Below, one piece after another: positions 1 to 8,045 of a DNA stretch of 64,000 nt. Position 1 is the stretch's first letter. Each line of letters opens with the position of its first letter. The DNA comes from Rachicladosporium sp. CCFEE 5018 (taxonomy: Eukaryota > Ascomycota > Dothideomycetes > Cladosporiales > Cladosporiaceae). The DNA lies in contig KZ111167.1 of assembly GCA_002077045.2 (NCBI GenBank), forward strand, positions 65,304-129,303, in the 5' to 3' direction. Under the pieces are notes generated by a model. The model made no database searches and had not been told where the DNA came from. It was given only the letters and a program-made list of their open reading frames with translations. Position numbers and translations under genes: made by a program.

Positions 1-22
1 CCCAAGGAAAGCTCTCAGTATC

Positions 23-2008
23 ATGGCGGTCGCCGAGAGCGATAATCCACTTATTAAAGCTCTCCCACCAGAGACGGACTACATCAGCTATCTCACCATC
101 GTCGAGCATTACCTGACGGAGGACAATCTACCAATCCTCCACAAGGTCCTCCAGGACCAAACGCTGACTACTAACATCGGCTGGGATCTCGTACATCTTC
201 TTGCACCACTTCTACCACAGTCGTCTGAATGTCTGCAGGACATCGCGCGTCTCGGCAACCCGCGTGAGGTCATCCTCAAGGTTACTGAATCGTTGCGACT
301 GATCGATTATGGTCTCATCGACGATGCTGAAGATGCGCTGGAGGATGTTGAAGCAGGCGCTTCGAAGCAGCCACTTCGGACTGCAGCCGCAGAAGGGTCG
401 AGCTCAGAGCCTACACAAGCAGTGGAGGCACCTCCTCCCTTGCCATTGCAAGTTAGTCAGTTCATCGCATTGCTATCGATGCTCTCGACTCTGCATAAGC
501 GCATCAAGACGAAGTTCCCTTCGCGCTTCTTGAGTACTACATTACAAGCAGTCTTGGCAAGCTTCTCGAACTCGATTACCAACCGCGAGGACATGATAGT
601 AGCAATTGTGCAGTTCGTGAAGTCAGTCCAGGGCATCCAAAGGCCAGCGCTACCGTCCAGGAAGAGCAGTGGTACGATGCAGAAAGCTCTGGCGAGCGCA
701 ACCTCGACCAATGCTGCCGATCCCGAGGCGGACGCAACGTCTTCCGCGTCACCCGAGGACAGCGCGATACAGACCAAGCTCTTGCAATCATTCGTGACAC
801 ACGTGCTGGAAGAGTACATGCTCAACTTGCCTGCCTCGGAAGATGCGCCAGGTCTCGCATGGTGTTCACGCATACTAGAGAGACTACACCCTGCTCGTGT
901 CATACCGCATACCACCACCATCACATCGCGTTTCGCGGATGAGGAGCATTTACATGTCCGATTCGATGCCGTCGCGCAGCTGGGCATGCTGGCGAAGGAC
1001 CTACGGATCGAAGATAGCGATGTCCTTGCAGCAGCTATCGCTACCGAAGATCTTCCAACAACCACCGGCGACGAGGACGATCCACCAGACTCAGCAGCAG
1101 ACATACCTCTCTCACGCATCGGCTCATTGCTACTATACGCCGGTCGTCAAGCCGCGAGCGTTCTGTACCAACCCGAACCCAGCGCAGGTACTGACCTTAT
1201 CAGTTTGTTCCCAACCCATCTCACGATCCTACAGAATTGCCTCTCGCCGCCGGCATCGGGCACGGGTACTCTCGGCACAGAGCCCTACGCTTTGATCGAT
1301 GCCTGTCTCGCCCTCGGCCTACTCTGTCTCGAGTACGATCATATAGGCTCGCCTGATGGCGACGAAGATTTCAATCAATACCTTCAGCTGACAGCTCTGC
1401 TGTCGTCGAATTGCCCTTCGCCGAATCTGCGAGGACATGCTCACTACCTCACTACCACCGTGCTGCGCTCTCAGCCGGACTCCAAGGTCAGGTTGGCTTT
1501 TATACGGGATACACTTGAGCACTGCCCGTTTGAGAACCTGAAGGTCAGTGCTGTAGGATGGATGAAGGGCGAGACACTTGAGGCGGTTTTCTCGGAAAGT
1601 GAGCAATCCACGCATGAGTTGGTCTTTGCAACACCAAAGGCCTTGGAGTCGCTCTCACCCTTCCTCTTTCCTTCAGTCGAGGCCGACCTTCTCACACCAC
1701 CTGTCTCGGCAGCATACATGACCTTTGCAGCGAACCTGTCATTCTACCTAGCGAGCATGAACTTTCTGTACCCGCTGATCGTTGCGCCACCTATGAGAGA
1801 GCCTCTCAACATCGTACAATGGTGGAAGAACAGCGGTGTCATGGCAGACTTCGTGCAGCCTCTCAAGAAGACAGCACAACGGTTCGGCGCCGCATTGGGT
1901 GCCAATGGGGAGCTAGGAGAGGAGAGCAGTGATGAGGCTATCGCGGAGCTCGCCGTATTGGAGGACGCGATTGAGAGGGTCGAAGATGCTGCAGCAAATC
2001 TCGGGTAA
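23..2008 (+). CDS. Ybp1/Ybp2 family (YAP-binding/Alf4/glomulin-like) protein, copy alpha
   Basis: Single-exon gene of 661 aa with the ATG only 22 bases from the window edge. The N-terminal region, with the motif YLTIVEHYLTEDNLP near residue 23 and NIGWDLVHLLAPLLP near 51, is typical of the fungal Ybp1/Ybp2 (YAP1-binding, kinetochore-linked, glomulin/Alf4-like) family. It is predicted to be an all-helical, HEAT-like scaffold protein with no signal peptide or membrane segment. In yeast the relatives assist Yap1 oxidation or sit at kinetochores; which role applies here is not visible. A second full-length copy lies at 21891-23876, has the same length and differs at about 50 residues by hand count (about 92% identity). 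Differences cluster in the low-complexity part (residues 100-140), around 525-540 and at the last 20 residues. UBC6 follows on the same strand. Confidence 0.8.
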   Translation: MAVAESDNPLIKALPPETDYISYLTIVEHYLTEDNLPILHKVLQDQTLTTNIGWDLVHLLAPLLPQSSECLQDIARLGNPREVILKVTESLRLIDYGLIDDAEDALEDVEAGASKQPLRTAAAEGSSSEPTQAVEAPPPLPLQVSQFIALLSMLSTLHKRIKTKFPSRFLSTTLQAVLASFSNSITNREDMIVAIVQFVKSVQGIQRPALPSRKSSGTMQKALASATSTNAADPEADATSSASPEDSAIQTKLLQSFVTHVLEEYMLNLPASEDAPGLAWCSRILERLHPARVIPHTTTITSRFADEEHLHVRFDAVAQLGMLAKDLRIEDSDVLAAAIATEDLPTTTGDEDDPPDSAADIPLSRIGSLLLYAGRQAASVLYQPEPSAGTDLISLFPTHLTILQNCLSPPASGTGTLGTEPYALIDACLALGLLCLEYDHIGSPDGDEDFNQYLQLTALLSSNCPSPNLRGHAHYLTTTVLRSQPDSKVRLAFIRDTLEHCPFENLKVSAVGWMKGETLEAVFSESEQSTHELVFATPKALESLSPFLFPSVEADLLTPPVSAAYMTFAANLSFYLASMNFLYPLIVAPPMREPLNIVQWWKNSGVMADFVQPLKKTAQRFGAALGANGELGEESSDEAIAELAVLEDAIERVEDAAANLG

Positions 2009-2380
2009 TGACTTGACGGTCAACGGACGATGTAACGATAGATGATAGATGACTCCGGCATAAGATCTCGCACGCAAAGCGACGCATATCATGGTGATGC
2101 GGTCCAGAGAGAATATGAAGGTTACAATACGGTCAATGCTCTCTGCGAGTGCTGACTGCATTGGGGACGACTGGTGTTGCCGTTAGCAGAGCTACACGGT
2201 ACCTGCATATAGTGCTGCAACCTGTCCTCCACTATCATGACAATACATTCACCGAACCTTCGTACTGATACAGTGACTGTTCTGCACTACCTCTTCCACC
2301 ATGATACCAACATAGTCCTCCTTGTCGCCCCGTCGCGCACCTCGCATCACACCCAGTTTACCATCAGTCCCGCAATCGCC
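2009..2380. other. YBP-UBC6 intergenic region, copy alpha
   Basis: It holds no supported gene and should contain the YBP 3' end and the UBC6 promoter. It is largely conserved base for base with 23877-24259 in copy beta, apart from scattered substitutions and a short length difference. This level of noncoding similarity suggests recent divergence of the two copies. An upstream in-frame ATG at 2237 exists here, but the beta copy has no matching in-frame extension. Confidence 0.6.
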
Positions 2381-3199
2381 ATGGCCTCCCCAAGCTTCTC
2401 CTCCAAATCCCCCACAATCAAACGCATTCTCCGCGAAGCCTCCGAACTCGCCTCCTCCCCCTCCTCAGACTACGCCGCCGCACCCCTAGAAACAGACCTC
2501 TTCGAATGGCACTTCACTTTACGGGGGCCCCCCTCGCCCTCCCCGTTCGAAGGCGGCTTATACCATGGTCGGATCGTGCTCCCGCCGGCCTACCCGCTCA
2601 AACCGCCTTCGTTTCGATTTCTCACCCCGACGGGCAGGTTTGAGGTAAATAGGGAGATTTGCCTTAGTATAAGTGGGCATCATGAGGAGAGCTGGCAACC
2701 TGCTTGGGGGATTCGGACGGCGTTGGTGGCGATAAGGAGTTTCATGGATACGGATGCTAAGGGGCAGTTGGGGGGGATGGAGAGTAGTGAGGGGGTAAGG
2801 CGGAGATTTGCGGAGGGGAGCGGGGCGTGGAGATGCGGGAGTTGTGGGAAGACGAATGTGGAGATCATGGAGGGGCAGGACGAGGCTGTCAGGCAGGCTG
2901 GTGGGGAAGTGAAGCAGGAGGTCGTGCCGGAGGAGGGAAAGGGGGTGGAGAGTGCTGCGCCTGCAGCTGTTGCGGCTCCGCTTGCGGATGCAGCTCCCAC
3001 TCCGGCACCGGCCAGCGATTCCCGCGCCGTTCAGCCAACGATACCTCAAGCGGTGGCACATGCTGTTCCTCAGCAAGCACATGCTGCGAGACCTGTGCCC
3101 GTGCAGGCGGACAGTATCCCGGCATGGATTGACAAGGCTATCTTTGCTGTGCTGGCTGCATTGGTAGTAGTCATCTGGACGAACTTCGTTGCTATCTGA
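2381..3199 (+). CDS. UBC6: Tail-anchored ubiquitin-conjugating enzyme E2 (Ubc6/UBE2J type), copy alpha
   Basis: 272-aa protein. The UBC fold spans about residues 10-150, and the active-site cysteine is C94 in the motif REICLSISGHHEESW. As in the Ubc6/UBE2J class, the classical HPN tripeptide is replaced by a TPTGRFE-type segment just before the cysteine. A proline/alanine-rich linker follows. The last 25 residues (PAWIDKAIFAVLAALVVVIW...) form a single C-terminal membrane anchor, so the enzyme should sit on the cytosolic face of the ER and act in ERAD. I chose the start at 2381, not the in-frame ATG at 2237, because homology starts here and the beta copy supports the same start. Its stop overlaps the LAS1 stop on the opposite strand by 8 bases. 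Compared with the beta copy it lacks a 15-residue stretch in the linker. Confidence 0.9.
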   Translation: MASPSFSSKSPTIKRILREASELASSPSSDYAAAPLETDLFEWHFTLRGPPSPSPFEGGLYHGRIVLPPAYPLKPPSFRFLTPTGRFEVNREICLSISGHHEESWQPAWGIRTALVAIRSFMDTDAKGQLGGMESSEGVRRRFAEGSGAWRCGSCGKTNVEIMEGQDEAVRQAGGEVKQEVVPEEGKGVESAAPAAVAAPLADAAPTPAPASDSRAVQPTIPQAVAHAVPQQAHAARPVPVQADSIPAWIDKAIFAVLAALVVVIWTNFVAI

Positions 3200-4513
3200 C
3201 GACCCCGATTGCCGCCTGAGGTGCAAAGTGGGCCCGCTGCCAGGAGCTTGTGAGATCACTGGCCTCTGCGAATTTCCCAGCCTCGGAGTCCATCTTGGTC
3301 AGTGAAGATGTTTCGTTTGAGACATCGTCCGCCTCGACGTCCGTATCGACATCATCGATATTGACAGCGCTGGCCCGCAGTAGATCTGACCACGCCTCGA
3401 TAAACATATCATCACGGCTGCTCTTCAGCAACGCCGTGCCCAAGAGATACGACCAATGGCCGGGCTGAAGGCAGCACTCTCGCATCAGATCGATTCGGAC
3501 GTCAAATGCTGTCCCTTCACGGACAGTCTGCCACGCATCAGACGATGCAATGTGCGCTAGCCAGATGAGCAATGCATCGCTTCCGACATCACTATTCGTT
3601 TTCGTAACAGCGGGGGCGATCATGCGAGCGAACATGGTCTTGGTCATTGTCCGTAGCGTCGATGGGCTTCTATCGGTCATATCGATCAGAAGGTCGTCCC
3701 AGATCATGAACGCGCCGCCTAGTGGAGCTCCTAGCCTGAACGAATTAGTACGATTACTATGAGCCATTATGAGGGCTAGACCTACTCGCGCTCGGAAGGG
3801 TATAGCAGCTCGTCGTCAACAAGCACCGCAATTGCTGCTTCTATAGCCGCAGTACTGTCCGAGCATGGTGACTGCAGCTTCGTTGCAGCATCTGTCACCA
3901 CTGACCGCGCTTCATGTGAGTGCGGTCCCTGCTTCTTCAAAGCCGCCCTCCTGGCTCCTCTGATGTCTCGAAAGATCCGCCTTGCTTCGACGGCGACAGA
4001 GCTCAAATCCACAGCCTCCGCCTGCTTCGCCACCATAACAGCGCCTTCGTCAATCTTCGACCAATAAACTTCCCACAGCCACTCTAACGCCTGCTCGCAC
4101 GCCGCCACCAAGCGCTGCACACTCGGCAGATCCTCATGCGTAGCCTCATGCCTCAAAGCCACAAACTCAGCCGGCATCCCAATCTGCCTCGCAATATCCA
4201 GCATACTGCTCGGCTCGAGCGCCCGTTCACGGTTCCTGCCAATATCGCAGAAACCCGTTACAAAACGCGTGAACGCCGCGCTGTAGACCGCTCGGATGCT
4301 GAAGGGGGAGTTTGAGGGCAAGGCGTGGTGGAGGAAGGCATCTACGAGGAGGGCTGTGGATTCGACGGCGTGGGGGAGGTTGCCGCGGAGTTTCCAGGCC
4401 ATTGTGCGGGAGACTGCTGTTTGGCGGAGGATGGGATCTGGGCTGTAGAGTTGGGAGCGGACGGTGAGGAGGTCGGAGTGGTGGCGCCAGGGTGTGATTG
4501 TGTATTTCGCCAT
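3192..4513 (-). CDS. LAS1: Las1 family rRNA-processing endonuclease, copy alpha
   Basis: Two exons: 4513-3786 and 3735-3192, giving 423 aa. The 50-nt intron (3736-3785) has donor GTAGGT, a TACTAAT-like branch site and acceptor TTCAG, and the join is in frame. The N-terminal helical domain carries the HEPN nuclease signature R121-H122-x3-H126 (RHEATH), which in Las1 cuts ITS2 of pre-rRNA together with the Grc3 kinase. The second exon contains the conserved GAPLGGAFMIWDDLL stretch and an acidic tail (about residues 375-400). It acts in the nucleolus or nucleus. The gene is convergent with UBC6 (stop codons overlap) and divergent from NAD kinase. The first 120 residues are almost identical to copy beta; divergence rises sharply after about residue 140. 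Confidence 0.88.
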
Positions 4514-4919
4514 TGTCTAGATTTGTTGTGAAGTTTCGAGCAAATTTCCAGCACTTCGCCTGTACCCCCAAGTCTCGATCGTCTGTCCCCGTGTGTCGTG
4601 AGCCAGTTTGTAGTGCCACCATGCAAGGTCAGCTTTAGTCAGCTTTGCGTGGTCGTGTGGTGTACATAGATAGCTGGCGACACTGCCTCAAGGCGAATCG
4701 CGCGTATCCACTGGCGTTAGAATATCTCCTACCAGTACTATAGTGGCACTACTAGTTCTTGCCGTCTGAAAGTTTATCAAACTCTAGGGGAGGACTCTAG
4801 GCGGACGTGAGGTCTTCCAAAATCCTCTTACTATAAGCTCGGACCACCAACCCAAGTACATCGTCACGAAGTGATCTCTTCTCGAAGATCTCATCGCTTT
4901 GTTCGCGGTACCATCCGTC
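4514..4919. promoter_or_regulatory. Divergent promoter region LAS1 / NAD kinase, copy alpha
   Basis: 406 bases between the start codons of two divergent genes, so both promoters should lie here. It is the same length as the beta equivalent (26438-26843) and differs from it at only a handful of bases by eye. That is much closer than the neighbouring YBP genes. I recognise no specific operator. Confidence 0.5.
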
Positions 4920-5708
4920 ATGTCGTCTATTGATCAAGGCGGCGAAGATGCCCGAGAAGATGCGATGACATTACTGTCCTCTGAGATGCAGGATGTAAGA
5001 GTTCTTGAGATCCCGTGTTTTCCAGCATCAGGCACTTACATATATGTTAGATGGAAGAAGCACACTCAAACAGCGATTCGGAAGGCTTGCATGAGCAGCT
5101 CGAGGTGATCTTTGATCGCAAGAACTCCCGACGACGTCGAGCCTCGATCATCTCGGACCCACGCAACGGCCATCAAAGACCGGGATCAGCTCGATCAAAC
5201 ACAGCTTGCTTTGTGCACACTCTTCTGTCTCAGCGAGCCAGGGAGGAAACGCACACACCGAATCCTGCTGGTGAGGCTGCACAGAGACCAGCTGACAAGG
5301 TAGCCGATACGCCCCACAATGGCGAAGTGCATCGACAATCTCGACTGCTGTCGAAGAAGCAGCTATCTGACATGGCCTTCAATATTCGAGAGCTATCGAA
5401 ACGTCTTGGGCATCTCCGGTTGCTGATTAAGGTCAAGAATGTGTTCATTCTGACGAAAGCTCATGATCAGAAGCTTATTGCTCACACCCGAGAAGTGACC
5501 AAGTGGCTGCTCCAGCAGCAGAACGCAGATGGCCAGTTATACACCGTCTGGGTCGAAGACACCATGCGTAACAACAAGGTCTTCCATAACGGTGATTTCT
5601 TGCAACTCGATCAAAGTCATCAGGACCGCATCAAATACTGGAACAACGAGCTTTGCAAGAAGAAGCCGCAGCAATTTGAGATTGTGGTTGCGTTGGGTGG
5701 CGATGGCA
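4920..5708 (+). CDS. ATP-NAD kinase (Utr1-like), copy alpha 5' part, cut by gap
   Basis: Exon 1 is 4920-4994 (25 codons). A 56-nt intron follows (4995-5050, donor GTAAGA, acceptor GTTAG), and exon 2 runs from 5051 into the N gap. The encoded region ends at the GGDG motif (full-length residues 241-244), the nucleotide-binding loop of the NAD kinase family, which phosphorylates NAD(H) to NADP(H). The N-terminal 100 residues are low-complexity and fungal-type. The 562 bases before the gap appear identical to 57899-58460, so the missing 3' part may be the sequence from 58461 to 59254. With that join the protein would be 508 aa, normal for fungal Utr1-type kinases. Confidence 0.85.
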
Positions 5709-5808
5709 NNNNNNNNNNNNNNNNNNNNNNNNNNNNNNNNNNNNNNNNNNNNNNNNNNNNNNNNNNNNNNNNNNNNNNNNNNNNNNNNNNNNNNNNNNNN
5801 NNNNNNNN
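5709..5808. other. Assembly gap (100 N)
   Basis: Exactly 100 N, the usual placeholder for a gap of unknown size. It interrupts NAD kinase on the left and a MKT1 gene on the right. The two flanking genes are unrelated and on opposite strands, and each is cut in mid-coding sequence. Confidence 0.98.
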
Positions 5809-6198
5809 CTTCCCAAACTCAGCAACAGCATCGTCAGCTTTGCTCTCGCCATACAGCCGCCATGCTTCGTCCAAGCTCGCTGCTGCAATGCGGCTCTCCT
5901 TCGCGATCGTAGCGCGGTCTCGACAAGCTAAATCCAGTCCATTGAAGACAAACGTGGGAGTGATACCAGCATTGCGGAAGCCTTCCAAGTGCTCGTTGAC
6001 GTGCTTCTTAAGCGCAAACGGAAGACCGCCAAGTGCTGGAAGTAGCGGCTCGCGGGCTGTCTGCGCGGTGAGTAGTGTGTTCAGCCAGTCCTCTGCGTCG
6101 ATCGCAACGCGTTTCTCACGAAGTTGATCGATTTTGCCAGACACTGTGACACCGTCGTGGGTAGCCCACTCCTTGAAGGCTAGGGTGTGGAGGCCCAT
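5809..6198 (-). CDS. MKT1: MKT1-like post-transcriptional regulator, N-terminal fragment
   Basis: Only the first 130 residues are present; the gene runs into the N gap at 5809. The pattern PALGGLPFALKKHV followed by GITPTFVFNGLDL (about residues 54-88) is the start of the XPG/FEN-like N-terminal nuclease-fold domain found in yeast Mkt1. That protein works with Pbp1 in post-transcriptional control, for example of HO mRNA. Active nuclease residues cannot be judged from the fragment. It is single copy in this window and is not part of the duplicated block, which supports a contig boundary at the gap. Confidence 0.75.
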
Positions 6199-6795
6199 AC
6201 TGGTGGTCGAGGGGCTGGCTACAAAAGGATCTTTTGGTTATCAATACTCAACTAGCAGCTGTGTCACTCAGATCGTAGAGAGTGTAACAATTCGAGAGCA
6301 AGTGCAATAGGTGATATGTACCAAGTTACGAGGTAATGTTGATGTGAGTCTCGAAGCTCAGGTTGCCATCGGCGCTACTGCAGGTACGGCAGGACCCCTA
6401 CTAGCGGACAGGAGGCTCTGCACAAGACTCCACTGTCACATGTCGCCGTGACAGCACTGCTCTCAAGGTCTCTTCTTGGTATGATCAAAGACCATGATGC
6501 TGCTTGGTATGATCAAAGACCATGATGCTGCTATAGCGACAGTATGGCCACAACGGGAGTGTAAACATCGAGCTGCAATCCCTGGCCCACAATGTGCTCT
6601 CACATGACGGGCTTACTTTCTGGTGGTGTTGTATGCGGACTCGGTATTGGAAAGATCGACAATAGGCTTGCGAGAGAGAAGTCTAGTGTTGCTACACGTG
6701 CGGGTGCTCTCAATTATAGCTTTTCTCTGCTTATGATACTATACCTTACGCTGATTGTCAAGTTCATTACGGACAGCAGCCTATGAGAGGCGCTT
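6199..6795. other. Intergenic region, MKT1 upstream / CWF23 downstream
   Basis: No supported gene. It should contain the MKT1 promoter on the minus strand. It includes a perfect tandem duplication at 6475-6530. Small reading frames here have no recognisable content. Confidence 0.5.
6475..6530. repeat. Perfect 28-bp tandem duplication
   Basis: The 28-base unit at 6475-6502, starting CTTGGTATGATC, is repeated without change at 6503-6530. It lies in intergenic DNA about 280-330 bases upstream of the MKT1 start. Confidence 0.9.
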
Positions 6796-7689
6796 TCATA
6801 CATTCTCCGCCTGGGTATCATCTACTTTCTCCTTCTCAAGCTTCTCTCTCCTACGTATCTCCGCTTTCCTTAACCTCTCCAACGTGGCATCTAAACCCAC
6901 GACCGACTCTGTCGCCGCCTTTGGGATCTCGACCTCGGGCTCCGTCCCTTTCAACCACCCGATATCTTCCACATGCTCAACACGTGCATTTACCGCTGCT
7001 CGTGCTCCCACAACATCGATAAAAACTAGCGTCGCGAGCGTGAAATCCGCCCTGTGCTTCTCTCCTGGGACCTTGATTCGCTTGTCTCGTAGTACCATGT
7101 GCTCTATCTTGCCATAGCGAGAGAACGTTTCCGTGAGAGAGGCTTGTGTCAAATGGGCTGTTTCTGCGGTTTGCCGGAATCTGAGCTTGATCGATCGATC
7201 TATTTCGTCCGTGACCTCAGCTTGTGGTTGTGTCGTAGTCTCGGCTTCTTGCTCCTTCCGTAGCTTCGCCGTCAATTCCTCCCTTCTTCGCTTCCCATCT
7301 GCAGCTAACCTTGCGATTTCCCTCCGATACGCATCATCCTCCGCGTCATCAACGCGCTTCCTCTTCAGTGAGGCGCTTTCACGTGCTTCCAACTCATCCT
7401 TGAACTGCTTCCTTCGACCCTCAAACTGCTGTTCTCGCTCTTGTCGAGCTTCCCTTGCTCGCCTGGCGTTGTCGTAGGCTTCTTTTGAAGCTGGATCTGA
7501 TAATACGTCGAATGCGACCTGTAGATCGTGAAACTTGGCTGCAGCGGCTGCGTCTGAGCCTACTTTGTCCGGGTGGTATTTCAGCGCGGTCTTGCGATAT
7601 GCGCGGCGTATTTCCGCATCCGTACTGGCATGTGATGAGATGCCAAGGAGCTCATAGAAGTCTTCGGTGGTGTTAACGCTCGGGTCCAT
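6796..7689 (-). CDS. Spliceosomal J-protein with RRM (Cwf23/Cwc23/DNAJC17-like)
   Basis: 297-aa single-exon gene. An N-terminal J domain (about residues 10-75) carries the HPD motif in KYHPDKV, followed by a charged coiled coil (about 75-165) rich in Arg, Glu and Lys. A C-terminal RRM-like domain (about 170-250) contains the LVFIDVVGARAAV stretch. The J domain-coiled coil-RRM order is that of DNAJC17 and fission yeast Cwf23, which join the spliceosome and stimulate Hsp70 or promote disassembly. A nuclear role is inferred. It is divergent from DCP2 with 356 bases between the start codons. Confidence 0.85.
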   Translation of the reverse strand: MDPSVNTTEDFYELLGISSHASTDAEIRRAYRKTALKYHPDKVGSDAAAAAKFHDLQVAFDVLSDPASKEAYDNARRAREARQEREQQFEGRRKQFKDELEARESASLKRKRVDDAEDDAYRREIARLAADGKRRREELTAKLRKEQEAETTTQPQAEVTDEIDRSIKLRFRQTAETAHLTQASLTETFSRYGKIEHMVLRDKRIKVPGEKHRADFTLATLVFIDVVGARAAVNARVEHVEDIGWLKGTEPEVEIPKAATESVVGLDATLERLRKAEIRRREKLEKEKVDDTQAENV

Positions 7690-8045
7690 GACACCGTTTC
7701 CTGTGGTGCTGTAGACTTACCTGCAAGGAGTCGAGGAGATATACCAGCGACAGTGAGATGATATATTTTGTGGAGACCAAGGATGAGTCAGCCGTGAACC
7801 TTTATGTTATGGCTGAATGTCGGATGATCGGCGCTTCGACGATACGTGAGTGAGTGAACTAACACACAAGAGACGCTTCCTTTGCATGAAGCATCTCTCT
7901 GGTTCGATACCTCGGGTTCTAGCTCGTACTGTGCTGTGTATCATTGCAAAGACTAGCTGCACAATCCGGCAAAGGGGTGGAAGCCTATACCTGTGCTGAT
8001 CATTAGACGCGGCAATGCGCAGTCTGTCTCTCGACACTGGTCAAC
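7690..8045. promoter_or_regulatory. Divergent promoter region CWF23 / DCP2
   Basis: 356 bases between two divergent start codons. No gene and no recognised binding motif; it should contain both promoters. Confidence 0.45.

Noticed and set aside
457..1119. Long minus-strand open frame of 220 codons inside YBP
   Set aside because: It lies antisense to a well-conserved family gene, has Ser/Cys/Arg-rich composition without domain content, and its beta equivalent is shorter and broken at a different place.
2237..2380. N-terminal 48-residue extension of UBC6 copy alpha
   Set aside because: The beta copy has no such in-frame extension and E2 homology begins at the ATG at 2381.
2558..3259. Minus-strand frame of 233 codons over UBC6
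   Set aside because: Antisense shadow rich in Arg, Pro and Ser; it overlaps the catalytic E2 domain, and the LAS1 gene already explains the minus strand at its end.
5708..5809. Fusion of NAD kinase with a FEN/Mkt1-like sequence across the gap
   Set aside because: The two coding sequences are on opposite strands and both are cut at the N run, so an apparent continuous frame through the Ns has no meaning.
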